DNA of 64,000 nucleotides from Dermacentor variabilis (Eukaryota > Arthropoda > Arachnida > Ixodida > Ixodidae), in assembly GCF_050947875.1 (NCBI RefSeq), contig NC_134573.1:71301315-71365314 (forward strand). The letters run 5' to 3'. Positions 53,780-64,000 of this stretch are shown here, piece after piece; the first letter of the stretch is position 1, and each line of letters begins with the position of its first letter. The notes under the pieces are model-generated. The model was not told the origin of the DNA. It worked only from the letters and a program-made list of their open reading frames with translations, and ran no database searches. Position numbers and translations under genes: made by a program.

Positions 53780-54370
53780 CGGCAGCAGCGCCTGCGGCCG
53801 TGCGGGGGAAAGAACGAAAAAAAAAAAACAGCCAGAGCGCTAGCTTTTGTGCATAGCGTTCGCCGCCAGCGTTCCTTTTTACAAGTACGTGTATAATTCT
53901 TGATGTTTACGATATTATATTATACAAGAATTTAAGTAAGGTGCCTTACCCGAAATTTTTTATCCCAGCGTTTTCTTCTGTCGGCATTTTCATGTGAGCT
54001 GTATGTACACTTGCTCTGCAGAAATAAGTTTTTCAACACTTTATAAGGCTACATTTAGCTTCTCATGCGGGTCCAGGCCGGGCCCGTTCGTACAGTCGAG
54101 GGCAGGGTTCAGGCCTGGGCTTGGATCCACGGGCTCAGGCCGGGTGCGAGCCGAAAACTTAGGTTCCTGCTGTGCCATAGAGTTTTACACAATAATTGCC
54201 AGAGAGAACTTTGGCGCTGGTGTCTACGGGAGCTGCAAACGGGGCGGTTCAGCCAGCGTGGGAATTATGGGCAGTACATGAATTTGCCTAAACTTCGTCC
54301 TTGTGGTTTCAAACGGCTTCGTGGCATTAGAAACGGATTATCTTAAAGATGGTACTCTCCGTTATAAATA
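53780..54370. other. Unassigned stretch
   Basis: No gene recognised. GGGTCCAGGCCGGGCCCG and TCAGGCCGGGTGCGAGC near 54.07-54.15 kb are GC-rich short repeats. Confidence 0.35.
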
Positions 54371-54374
54371 AATA

Positions 54375-54475
54375 CACATTATTAAAACTGTCCGACGGCG
54401 AGATTCGAACACAGAACCTCTAGCATTGAGGTCCGATATTGAAAACATTACGCCACTGACGCATGCATAGATAGT
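54375..54475 (-). mobile_element. tRNA-derived SINE head
   Basis: On the minus strand: GTCAGTGGCGTAATG (A-box-like) then GAGGTTCTGTGTTCGAATCT (B-box-like), in tRNA spacing. The sequence does not fold to a clean cloverleaf with CCA-type ends by eye, so a SINE rather than a tRNA gene. Confidence 0.5.
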
Positions 54476-54807
54476 TTCTCACGGGCCAGCCAGCGCGTTG
54501 CGACGCTTGGCGCGCTTCGATTTTGCCACCTCGACCGCTGCAATTAGTAGCGATTGTGCGTGTTCGCAGAGTCCGCTGAAATTATAAAAATATAGATTAC
54601 TCAGAAATTTTGGTTTAACTATAGATTACTCAGAAATCAACAAAGTCAAAAGATCGTCTGTATCCAGAAGCACGAAGATCAGACAAATCCATGTACTACC
54701 TATCATTTCCATGATTGCTGAACGACTGCAGAACCAGATCTCCCTCTAGTAATTATTGTAGGGAACTACACGTGCAGTGCTATATTTCACGCAACATAGA
54801 AATTCTC

Positions 54808-54985
54808 TTTTATAGCGATAGCAATTATATGGACGCTCCAGGTACATTTTCGCCATCGGCGTCACCGTGAATTTCCAGATATATAAAAGCAAACATAAAT
54901 GTGTAATTTCGACGGCCGGATTCAGAAAGCGGACCTCTAGAACAAAATTTCGATACTCTAGCCATTAGACCACGGACGTTCTTCT
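54808..54985 (-). mobile_element. tRNA-derived SINE copy
   Basis: On the minus strand: GTCCGTGGTCTAATGGCTAG (A box) and a B-box-like GCTTTCTGAATCCGG, followed by the body seen on the plus strand as ATAGCAATTATATGGACGCT and CATCGGCGTCACCGTGA. The body is familiar from tick genomes (memory). Confidence 0.55.
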
Positions 54986-54989
54986 TTTT

Positions 54990-56050
54990 CTTCTTTCTTT
55001 ACTGCATGGAAAAAGGACAGTAGCTTTCTACAACGTCTAACGTTCAGGTACACACACAGTTAATACGCAAACAGGCAAATACATGTATCTAACAAAACAG
55101 TCAATTTCGGGTAATTTTGCAATCTTTGTTTACTCAGCAATGCTCACTGTAACTCAAAAACTCTTTCTGCAGTAACCAATAACACGTATAACCAGTTACT
55201 TTATTGATGAGACAAGCTGTGACAGGTGACGCAGCCTTGAGAACCTCACTTCTGGCGAGAATTACAGTAGAACTTCCGACATCGTGCTGCGTAGCAACCT
55301 CGAGGATGTGCATGCTAATTAAGATGTTAAGGTAATTTTAATTCAATGTTAGCAGTTAATTAACTTTAACAGCGAAGGACATTTAGTAAGCTAATGCCAG
55401 GAAATAACACACGGACAACTTTTAAACCGAAGCTTTCTTTGCCTCCTCCTTCGACTTTCCCACTGCTGCTGCTGCTGCTGCTGTCAGGCACAACGCGTTG
55501 GAGACGAAGGGGAGGGTCACAGCATGTGCATTCATGACATGAGTAAGTCAGAGAGGAAAGGCGATGCTAAAAACTCGTTTTCACCCCACCGCGTCGAATG
55601 TACACAACGCCCTCTGGAGCTCTCTGGCCGTCGCCAGATCAGCCTCTTGACAGCTGTAATTATCCGTGAGTCCCCCCAGAAGCATTACAGAAACTGCAAC
55701 ACTGCTCTTTCTACTAAGGTGCGAGTCCATAGGGGACGTAGATAGAACTGTAGGGAGGAGGGAGGAAAAGAGGCAGTTCCCATAAGAGGGAAGCAGGGGT
55801 GGGGGAGGTGATGTGAGAAGGCACGCAAACCCTACTACTATACGACGGCGGTTGCGGGGAAACTGCATAAGCTTAAGTTCAAGGTACGGTGCAGTACGTT
55901 GCTGTTATTTCTGAAAAAAAAACAAATCCCATGCAAATATGCCAAGCGGACAATCTACACAGGGCGTGCAGAAGCAGAGCCGCATTAATTAAAGCGCACC
56001 GCAGGGTCCAGGCGACAATACGGCAGCGGTCGACCGCCAAATCAACACTT
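54990..56050. other. Unassigned stretch
   Basis: No gene recognised. It has a (CTG)n run of seven units near 55463-55484. Confidence 0.35.
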
Positions 56051-56054
56051 CTGT

Positions 56055-56285
56055 GCCCGCCGCGTTAGCTTTGCGGCTATGGCATGATAAAGGCCGTGGA
56101 TTTGATCCCAACCACGGCAGCCGCATCTCGACGGGGGCGAAACAGAAAACCACGTGTACTTAGATTTTTGGACACGTTAAAGAACATCATGGTGTCAAAA
56201 TTAATCCGGAGTCTGCCACTACGGCGTGCCTCATAATCCAATTGTGATTTCCGCACGTACAGACCCATAATCCAAGTTTATTACT
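56055..56285 (+). mobile_element. Ruka-type SINE
   Basis: Order of blocks: CCGCCGCGTTAGCTTTGCGG (A-box region), GATTTGATCCCAACCACGG (B-box region), CGACGGGGGCGAAACAGAAA, CACGTTAAAGAAC, CCACTACGGCGTGCCTCATA and CACGTACAGACCCATAAT. This matches the tick Ruka SINE as I remember it and the copy at 57985. Confidence 0.75.
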
Positions 56286-56289
56286 TCTT

Positions 56290-57440
56290 CCACAATGCGA
56301 TGCACCATGTGAGGCAATGACTATGCTCAACCCTGTCAGAGGTTATGAAATATGGCGCACAACAACTTCTCCAGCAAACACCTCTGTGTGTTCTGTGTAC
56401 TACGCCGACAAACAGCAGTGGTACCCGCAAGGTAACGTTTAACATCAACTCGCCACTCTCGTGTTAGACTAAACGTAGAAGAAATTAAGCTTTAGCGGTC
56501 AACATCACCACTAATTATCGCCAATCAAAGCATCCAGCACGGAATGCTTCGCTTACATCGATTCCCACAGTGCGTGGGATCTGCATACATTTTTTTTTGC
56601 TCTTCATTCGTCCCACCGGGAGCGCCTTCTCCAAGTCCCAGCAATAGCGAAACACGTTGAGCTTGGCGCAAAGGACCCAGATGCTGAGTGACCACCTTAT
56701 TGTGCTCAAGATCACACATTTTACAACACCATTTCACCATTGAACGAACTGACTAATCTTCCTCTCTTTTTTCTCCTCGAACCAGTTTTCGGTGTCGCTG
56801 CTGGTGTCTTCACAACGAAAACGAGGGACGATGACGAACAATTTTTTTAAAAGCAATTGTTGCTGCAGATAAGCAATGTTCGAAGAGGTGAGAAGACGCA
56901 CTGAAACGTCTAAGGCAGCTCGTTTTGTTTACTCTATCTATGCAATGTTCATAAAAGTTAAAAGGAAAATAACGTAGAAGTAATCGCAAAATTTTGAGTA
57001 ATATGTCAGTTACTTTCGTGTGGCACTACTTCGTAGCTATAATCATTTACATTTCTGAATGGAGTAATTCTAATCGTAATCGGTTACGTCTTTTTCCGTA
57101 ACGTGTATAAGTTCGGAGTCTGGCGGACAGCGGTCATCTTAATTCTCATTCCAATTCTACCGAATCTGGCAAAAGAGACATATTCGCGAAGACAGCATCG
57201 AAGTCAAGAACGATGCAGGCTACCTTGCTGTCCAAACAACATGGCGGCTGAGCAGGACGCTTGAAAACTCGAGGGAAAGGTCGCCTGCACACAGGAACAC
57301 ATAGTCACGCTTTTTCATATGCGCTTCATGTATGTCACGTTTGGTTTTGCATACGTTCGCGTGCGCCAAGGAGTCAAAATGCAGAAATAGTATGTGCTTT
57401 TTTTGCCTCTCCTTGTCGCCACGAGGTGCCGCCACGTATC
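56290..57440. other. Unassigned stretch
   Basis: No gene recognised. AACATGGCGGCTGAGCAGGA at 57238 resembles a YY1-type initiator context but the frame stops after seven codons. Confidence 0.35.
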
Positions 57441-57585
57441 GCAAATTGCTCCGTGCAGGGAAATAGATTAAGGAGATGGACACAAAAATGCTAGAATGAA
57501 GTGTGTATAACGTACCTGATTGACTAAAGCAAGCTAAGTGACTATTTGTCTCCACCCCGTTTAAAAGAGGATGCCTGAAATAATC
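57440..57585 (+). repeat. Repeat family R, partial monomer
   Basis: CCTGATTGACTAAAGCAAGC, then TTTGTCTCCACCCCGTTTAA and an ATAATCACGTTCATC tail; matches the monomer ends at 43.2 and 43.5 kb. Confidence 0.6.
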
Positions 57586-57646
57586 ACGTTCATCATCATC
57601 ATCACCACCACCACGATCATTATCATCATCGTCGTCGTCGTCGTCG

Positions 57647-57689
<43 letters not shown>

Positions 57690-57690
57690 T
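57586..57690. repeat. (TCA)n/(TCG)n microsatellite
   Basis: Trinucleotide tract with a block of TCG inside TCA, forming the tail of the family R monomer. Confidence 0.9.
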
Positions 57691-57984
57691 TTTTTCATTG
57701 TCTTCCGGACTGTTTCAGAAGCGTAGTTGTCTCCTTAACTGCCTGAGTAGACTATCTCCGATGCTGGCCGGAACTGGGACACAGTGAATCGTTGTTGTTG
57801 ACCATCGAACTCTTAGGTGATACCAACTAGGGCCATTGACCAAGAGGTGGGTAGAATATTTCATGTTAGAGCCAAAAATAAACTTTCAGGACTGCTGTAG
57901 AGTGAGTGCTGCTGAAAGGTGAAATTAGATGTTAAAGTAAAACTAACAAAAGATCGAAGAATCGATAATCGATGATCGAAAAGC

Positions 57985-58225
57985 GCCTGCCGCGGTGGCG
58001 TAGCGGCTTTGGCATTGAGCTACTAGGCCCGAGGGCCCGCAATTAAATTCCAGCCACGACGGGTGCATTTAGATTACGGCGAAATACAAAAACGCCTGTG
58101 TACCGTGCGTTGGATGCACGTTGAAGAACCACAGGCGGTAAAAATTAATACGGAGTCCCCTACTACAGCGTGCCTCATAATCATATCGTGGTTGCGGCGC
58201 GTAAAACCCCTAAATTTATTTCCTA
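57985..58225 (+). mobile_element. Ruka-type SINE
   Basis: GCCTGCCGCGGTGGCGTAGC (A box TGGCGTAGCGG), ATTAAATTCCAGCCACGACG (decayed B box), GGCGAAATACAAAAACGCCT, CACGTTGAAGAACCACAGGC and CTACAGCGTGCCTCATAATC, then GGCGCGTAAAACCCCTAAAT. Near full length. Confidence 0.8.
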
Positions 58226-58253
58226 ATTTTATTAGCTGAAAAACACACACAAG

Positions 58254-58296
<43 letters not shown>
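58254..58296. repeat. (ACA)n microsatellite
   Basis: About 14 CAA/ACA units, close to the SINE 3' end. Confidence 0.9.
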
Positions 58297-58297
<1 letters not shown>

Positions 58298-58299
58298 GA

Positions 58300-58735
58300 A
58301 ATATGTACAAATTTAACACATCATTCAGACTTCATAAGAAATTCCTGGACTGCGGAGCGAATCTCTATGTTCCTGAATCCCAGAGCACTAATGAAACAGT
58401 ACAAGCGCAACAATATATCGCTGTTTGCCCTCCAGGTCGAACTGCCACCCTCCCGTTAACTGTATTTCTTGGAATATCCGGCAGCAAAACGAATACCCCA
58501 ATAGTTTAGCAAGAAACCGGCACTGCTTACCTGTATTTGCTTAGAATAATATTCCGTGGTTCTTGTAAAATACAGTTTAGGAGTTTCTGATTATCAAGGT
58601 ATGCTCGTAGAATAGATGAGCAGTCTCTCAAAAATCGCCGAAGAAGCTTGTGCTACTGTTGTTGCTGAAATGAAAGTGCCCCACATTAAACTTGCTAGTG
58701 AAGTGGCTCGGCAAGCACTGCAAACTTGTGTTCAT
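58300..58735. other. Unassigned stretch
   Basis: No gene or repeat recognised. Confidence 0.35.
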
Positions 58736-58739
58736 TGAG

Positions 58740-58965
58740 ACCTTTGCGATCACCGCAAAATGCAAACGAACGTATTCCCTTGTTTCACATCTCATGGGAC
58801 TGCCCCAACAAACCCGTCGAGGTAGGCAAACACCTACGCATCTACACCCTTAATAAAAAGCAGTGGGAGGTGCTTACTCGCCAACTCGAATCCAGGAGCG
58901 TAACCAGCCCTCATTCAACTGGTCCGGCGGGCAGCAAAGGCCAGCGGAGCCTTGGACTGAGGGTG
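58740..58965 (+). mobile_element. RNase H LINE C-terminal fragment
   Basis: PLFHISWDCPNKP fits the H...C half of the zinc motif after RNase H, and NKKQWEVLTRQLESRSVTSP the following helix. Short and truncated at both ends; orientation plus. Confidence 0.5.
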
Positions 58966-59000
58966 CTGTTGCGTTTCGCCTGCGACGCGCGGTTTTGCCG

Positions 59001-59170
59001 GCGCGACTGCGGCGGGGCGGCAGACATTTTGGCCCGTTCGGCGTCGCCGCAACGCTCCCCGCCAGGCGTTTCCAGGCGTTTCCAGGCGCGACTGCGGCGG
59101 GGCGGCAGACATTTTGGCCCGTTCGGCGTCGCCGCAACGCTCCCCGCCAGGCGTTTCCAGGCGTTTCCAG
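59001..59170. repeat. 85-bp exact tandem duplication
   Basis: The units 59001-59085 and 59086-59170 appear identical (both start GCGCGACTGCGGCGGGGCGG and end GCGTTTCCAGGCGTTTCCAG, itself a doublet). It lies directly upstream of the probable LTR. Confidence 0.88.
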
Positions 59171-59720
59171 GCATGTTCCGATGCCACGTGTCTTCATGTG
59201 CGTGTGTGAGTGTATGTGCCATTGTGCCCGAACGGCGGCGATGCGACAGCAGGGGGTCACCCTCTCCTCCCAGTCTTTGTGCCCGACCGGCGGCGCTACG
59301 ACAGTGTGCGTCACCATTAGCCCATTGTACAATCACGTGCTCGTCTATTGAGGGGTTCCTTCTTGCCCTCAACTGCGAGAGTATAAAAACAGCTGCCCCC
59401 GGACGCCAAAAAAGAGGGGCTCCGATTTCTTCTGTTGAGTAAAGTGCTCTCCCGTCTCTCTACTTCGGTCAACCTGACCGCCAACTCTTTGCGATGTTAA
59501 AATAAACAAGTTGTTTTGTTGTTACCAGTCGACTCATGCTTTGCCGGGACCTTCGGATGCTTCCAGTTGTACCCTAGGCCGCCAGGCCAACGCTACCCTT
59601 GGGGCTTGCGACCCAGGTACAACCACGGGCGTCAGCGCCGAGTTCCCAACAACCGATGCCATCGGTGGGATCCAAATAGTGCCGACCACATCGACTCCGA
59701 CCTCTTTCGGCAAATAAAGT
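59171..59720 (+). mobile_element. Probable solo LTR
   Basis: TATAAAA at 59382-59388, a plausible start region about 25 bases on, AATAAA at 59501-59506 followed by a GT/T-rich block (CAAGTTGTTTTGTTGTTACC), then CGCTACCCTTGGGGCTTGCG. This is U3-R-U5-like spacing. No gag or pol is adjacent. The ends are not defined: no 5-bp duplication was found by eye. Confidence 0.5.
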
Positions 59721-59789
59721 TTAAAGAATGAATGCATGAATGGCAGTTGCGGGTACCATACTTTGGCTACCATACGGCTTGTGCCCGCA

Positions 59790-60110
59790 GATGCTCCATT
59801 TGTGGACTGTCCTGGAGCACTTGTGACTCGCGCGTTGAGGGTTGCGTGGTCTCGAGAGACGTGCAGTGCGTTTGCGTGCAAAAGCAACGAAGCGACGCAC
59901 ATTCACGCTCCGCTCAATCGGCTCTGCCGCAACACACACAGGTGTTACCATTTCTGCTGAACAGCTGCTCGCCCATCCCCCGCTGTTGTGCACAATGGTC
60001 TGAGCGCAACGGACATTAAACACAACAAACACCAAGCTAGAGTTGTCCAATCCTTTCCTTCGGCATTGACAAAACGTCAACAGTTTTAGACGCCCGTCCT
60101 TGGGTTGAGC
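59790..60110. repeat. Dispersed repeat shared with 51.6-51.96 kb
   Basis: See 51640-51960: shared ordered blocks CTCAATCGGCTCTG, CTGCTGAACAGCTGCTCG, GTCTGAGCGCAACGGACATT and CAACAGTTTTA. Element type unknown. Confidence 0.45.
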
Positions 60111-60835
60111 ATCGCCGTCCCTGGGCGTAACCACGCGAACGCGCTCGAGTCACTGCTCGCGCGTTCGTCGTCTTCCTCCACAGCTGGCTCCGATGCCGCT
60201 CATCATACCAGCGTTCCCATACTGCTCTTACCTCTGCGAAAGCGCTGGAGGCGCTGGCCCACTGCCATTCGGTGCGTTGATTTCAGTCTCAAGTTATTTG
60301 CCTCAGTATACCAAAAAACGAAGACATGTATACAGCTGCGCGTGAATTTCGCATTAGGGAGTTTCGTAATTGTCGCACACCTTGTTCAGTTGATCTCTTC
60401 CACCGTGGCAGCGACACCTCTAACGTCGCTGCCGGCGTTTGTCACCGTGCCTGCGTTGTGGGAAGTCTGGTGACCGCCAGGGCACTGTTCCTGCCGCGCA
60501 ATCGCAGTTTTCTTGCGTGCTCCGCCGCGCCGTGTCGCGTGCTCGCAATGTTACAGCAACGCGAGAGCAGCTCGATCGCGACGCTATATCGAGCTATCGC
60601 ATTCAATGCTTCGCCTTGCGTAATTGTAATTTTCTTTAACGTGACCCATCTCAGAAGGATGGCACCAGCGACAGTCGTCTATACCTTATGCACACAAGTA
60701 CGGGAAACGCATATTTCGCTAAGTAAATAATTGACGTCACTCATGCAAAATGTTAAAAAAAAAACTTGATGGTGCATCAATCCTTTGGAGGCGATCGGCT
60801 ACCTTAAGGCGATTAGCAATCTTTCTTATGAGGGG
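60111..60835. other. Unassigned stretch
   Basis: CpG-rich in the first 500 bases; open frames of 122-134 residues resemble nothing known. Confidence 0.35.
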
Positions 60836-60970
60836 TGTACACTTTGATTTAGGTGCACTTTTAAAGAATACAAGGTAGTCAAAATGAATTCGGACACCTC
60901 CACTACGGCGTCCCTCATAACTCGTGCAGTTTCGGCACAGAAGCCCTCACAATTTAACTTTTTTTTAATG
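60836..60970 (+). mobile_element. Ruka-type SINE, 3' half
   Basis: GATTTAGGTGCACTTTTAAA, then CACCTCCACTACGGCGTCCC, TCATAACTCGTGCAG and GGCACAGAAGCCCTCACAAT. It abuts the 3' end of the minus-strand LINE. Confidence 0.65.
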
Positions 60971-60976
60971 CGAGAG

Positions 60977-62990
60977 TAAATGCCTCAGGGCATACAGAGG
61001 TGCGGGATGGGAGTGAATAAGGATGATTAAATGAATGAAAAAAGATTTGCTGATCTAATGAAGTCCAAGAGGGATCGATAATGTGGTCCCTGCGTCCATG
61101 CAGTGTAATCGCTCGGATTATGCGGCGAAAGTCCCGCTGCTGCGAGGTGCCGGAGCCTCGTCGGTTTCAGGGCAGGGCAAACCCACAGCAGGTGGTGGAT
61201 GTCGGCTTCAGCATCTCGCGACTTGCAGAGTGGACACCCAGGGCGAGGATATAACGGGTGAAAGTGGGGCCACTTCCGAGTCACGGCAGGAGTGAGGGCC
61301 ACCCCAACCCGGATCCTCCGAAACGCAAGCTCCTCTGCACGGGTAAGACCGCGGGGGTGGTTTACCGCACACGGAGGTATGAGAGCACGCGTGCGGCGCC
61401 GGAGGTGCTACTTTCTTGTTAAAAGGAGGGTTGCATCATCTAGTTAGAAGAACTGAGGCACTGACGATGGAGAGGTCGCTAGACGGGTCGCATAATCCGC
61501 ACCACTTTCGAAGCTTAGAAGGTCGCGTGGGATCTACTCGATAGATATTGGCTGCGGGATGCGTGCCACCAGAAGATGGATCTGTTGGCACATTTCAGGG
61601 CTGCGACTGACGCGTCGCAGAAGCCGCGTTGCCTGGAGGGCATTCGTGCGGATGTCGATGCGGGCCGTGGGGACCATGGGAAAGGCGGTCACAGAGCACA
61701 ACGCTTCTCGGACAGCAAGGAGCTCAGCACAAAAGGAGGAAGGGTGCACTTGGATTTGAAACCAGGTCGTCTTATTAAGGGCAAGTGTGCAAGGGCAATA
61801 AATTGCAGTGGTCGTTTCACAGCCCTGAATGCTTGCATCAACGTAAAGCATGATAGAGCCAAGCGGCAGGTGGGCATCTTGAGCTATAATTCGGTCACGA
61901 AGCGACGCCGCCGCGTGAGTTGATGTCGGGCGACATATCTCAGTTGGCTTGTTATCGCTCAGCTGTACAAAACTCCAGGGAGGAAGAACTGTCGATGGTG
62001 GTGGTAGAAGGGAGTGCGAGAAAGCGTAAGCCCTGAGAGCACACATTGCGTGTGAAAGGCTGGCCTTAAGCCTGCGAGAATCACGTCGCTCAGTGTGTTC
62101 TGCTGTGCATTTTCTTGGAGAGCCACGATTTGGGTGATGCGGGGAAGGCAAGTGATGATCCTCATTGCCTCGCGATTAACAGCCTCAAGGCGATACCATT
62201 GTGCCCTCGTCAAATGCTGGAATTGAGCTTGATAAACAAGGCGTGGTTGCATTACCGCCTTCACCAACGGTCGCGCAGCGTTTGAGCGGGTGCCGCCCGT
62301 TTTAGGAGCAATGCGCCTAATCAGACCCAACGTCTGAATCGCCTGCTTTTTAGCGCTGGAGAGCCAAGCAGTTCCGGTTCGCGACTCACGTGGACAGTAA
62401 GACCCAGAATTTTTAGAGTTGAACATTATTGGAGTGGGGTTCCGGATAGATGAAGACGAATGGGTGTTGCAGAGAGTTTACGCCGGCCTCAGCGATTGGC
62501 GACTGACATGTAAGCAGATTTGCTGACGGAAAGCATAAGGACGACCGAAGAAGCGTAAGTCGACGTCATATCTAAAGCTGATTGAAGGGCAGCGGCTTGA
62601 CTCTGCAGGTCATGATGAGTGCTCCAAACCGTGATGTCATCAGCGTACAACAAGAACTTTATATCGGGTACATCGTGTAAGCGCTGTGCAAGCGGGATGC
62701 AATCAATATTGAATAATGTGGGTGACAATACCGATCCCTGAGGTACGCCGCGAAGAGGGACAAATGAGCCGACGGCGTCACCACTGAGGCGAATTGCAAA
62801 ATGTCGGTCTTCAAGGAAAGATTTGACAAAATTCCGTACTCTGGCGGGAAAATGCAGCATGTCAATTGAAGCCAAGATGGCAGCATGATTGATGTTGTCA
62901 TACGCCTTTTCGACGTCCATAGCGAGCACAGTACGGACACTGTGGCTACGAGTTGACGATAAAACTAAGGATGCCAAGACAGCCAGCCCA
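60977..62990 (-). mobile_element. I-type LINE (RT + RNase H), 5'-truncated
   Basis: RT: VRTVLAMDVEKAYDNINHAA, FVPLRGVPQGSVLSPTLFNI and KFLLYADDITVWSTHHDLQS (YADD box). A linker follows (TLGLIRRIAPKTGG, RLEAVNREAMRIITCLPR). RNase H: GSIMLYVDASIQG and SSFCAELLAVREAL, with IRTNALQATRLL where the active Asp of the third motif is replaced by Asn. It ends with CPLCKSRDAEADIHHLLWVC and TCATTCATTTAATCATCC. Three frames are used. The lineage differs from the copies at 31.9 and 38 kb. Confidence 0.82.
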
Positions 62991-62994
62991 TCTT

Positions 62995-63128
62995 CAGTAC
63001 CTATGGATGGACGGAATTTAAATCAATTGCTTAATGAGGGGAGTCCTCATTAATGAGAATGAGTATTTGACACAGTGGATTTGATAAATGTCCTAATTTA
63101 TTTCTTAAACTCATTTATTTCACTTGAA
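62995..63128. other. Short flank
   Basis: Contains TGAGGGGAGTCCTCA (63035-63049), a small inverted repeat. Otherwise nothing. Confidence 0.35.
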
Positions 63129-63560
63129 AGCGACGCTAACGAGAAAGATAAGGTGAACTGCATTAGTACTTTAACCTTCTAAAATACTGAAAAAGCCACT
63201 CTTACCCTGAAGAGATGCCATGGCAGCAAGACGCAAAAATGAGAGGCGGGTGGCGACGCAGCCTTGAATTACCCGCACCGGTTCTCCGTGACATCACAGA
63301 GTGTGACGGCGGCTGCTCGGCCTTAGTTAACTCTTGTCGCTAAATATAGAACACATTATATAGAGTGAAAGATTGAACTTGGCATTCTTCAAGAACTTTC
63401 CCGGAGCCAAATTGCCCCAGTACGAGAGAATGCACTGAAATCAGTGACGTTTTGTGCTCCGGCGTGAAGTTAAAAAAATGTAACATTGGCCCTCATTTTC
63501 TTTTCTAATAAGAAACATATTACAGTGAAATTAAAGAAAATAGCGCATTTTGCCACTACA
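63129..63560. mobile_element. TTAA-type MITE, family 2, copy 3 (3' end decayed)
   Basis: The left end TTGAAAGCGACGCTAACGAG aligns with TTTAAAGGGACACTAAAGAG. Shared interior: AAGCCACTCTTACC, GGCGGGTGGCGACGC, GACATCACAGAGTGTGACGG and CCCTCATTTTCTTTTCTAAT. The right terminus is not recognisable. Confidence 0.65.
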
Positions 63561-63599
63561 AACAGACTTAAGGTTTATCGTTACGAACCATCGAATCGC

Positions 63600-64000
63600 A
63601 CTATAAAAGTTTTTAAATTTTTTTAGTTAACAAATACAGCCTCTGCGTCACGCTTGACATATTTTCATACTGTTGTTTCCTCGCATGACATGTTGTATTG
63701 TGGCGCGACTTGCCCAACAGTCAACTATTCTGAGGCGCATAACATGTTATGCGGGCATGCTGTAGGCTATCGACGCGCACGTGCCTTGGGATCCAGTGGG
63801 AATTTCCTTGGAAAGCGATCCTCTCAACTGCCGTACACAGATGGATACATATTTAATCGCACAGGATGGCATGGCTCGAGCTCTTGGTGGGGCGAAGGGA
63901 AGGAAGGGGAGCGTATATCTACACGAACATTGACCCTGCTGGTCAGCCTCTGCGACAAAGTTACACAATAAAATTAGAGCGCCTCGTGTGTCGTCAGTCG
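63600..64000. other. Unassigned right edge
   Basis: No gene or repeat recognised. Confidence 0.35.

Noticed and set aside
53519..53896. IHPS/DGWM repeat proteins
   Set aside because: Translations of the ATCC/GTCC tail in several frames and on both strands.
58726..59442. A 238-residue protein
   Set aside because: It runs from a LINE C-terminal relic through the duplicated 85-bp units into the LTR-like sequence, so it is a chance fusion.

Overview
The window looks like a metastriate hard-tick (Ixodidae) nuclear genome. Reasons: a split animal gene with GT/AG introns, SINEs with the body of the tick Ruka family, many non-LTR retrotransposons in all stages of decay, TTAA- and TAA-flanked DNA transposons, and trinucleotide and tetranucleotide tails. 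I see no bacterial operon, phage, CRISPR array or structural RNA gene. Most of the sequence is transposon-derived.

One host gene can be rebuilt completely. It is the tick RCAN (regulator of calcineurin; sarah/nebula in flies) on the minus strand, with four coding exons at 25206-25039, 8116-7943, 2840-2672 and 823-672, encoding 220 residues. Its first intron (about 17 kb) has taken up a CR1/Jockey-like LINE, a minisatellite, an RTE LINE and fragments of others. Intron 2 holds one copy of a THAP-bearing TTAA element and two smaller TTAA elements. Intron 3 holds two LINE fragments. A second host-derived sequence at about 48.3-49.0 kb is an intronless, frameshifted piece of RMC1 (regulator of the MON1-CCZ1 complex), probably a retrocopy.

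Layout: 1-25.2 kb, RCAN and its transposon-filled introns; 25.2-27.2 kb, the RCAN upstream region and a fold-back repeat; 27.2-31.8 kb, SINE and LINE pieces and the second THAP/TTAA element; 31.9-37.5 kb, a fairly young RNase H-bearing I-type LINE nested in an older CR1/Jockey fragment and itself carrying a nested LINE end and an exact 163-bp tandem duplication; 38.0-44.1 kb, three more RNase H LINE copies and a ~290-bp repeat family; 44.1-47.8 kb, a GC-rich stretch, a Harbinger-like element and a TTAA MITE nested in the ~290-bp family; 48-53.8 kb, the RMC1 relic, a ~400-bp palindrome with hammerhead-like cores, and a LINE end with a 170-bp microsatellite tail; 54-60.9 kb, SINEs, a probable solo LTR and a duplicated 85-bp unit; 61-63.6 kb, another I-type LINE and a MITE.

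The least ordinary material is the set of three element families with TTAAAGG termini, one carrying a THAP zinc finger (a Kolobok/T2-like signature), and the two large fold-back structures at 26 kb and 50.7 kb. Boundaries of old repeats are by eye and approximate.
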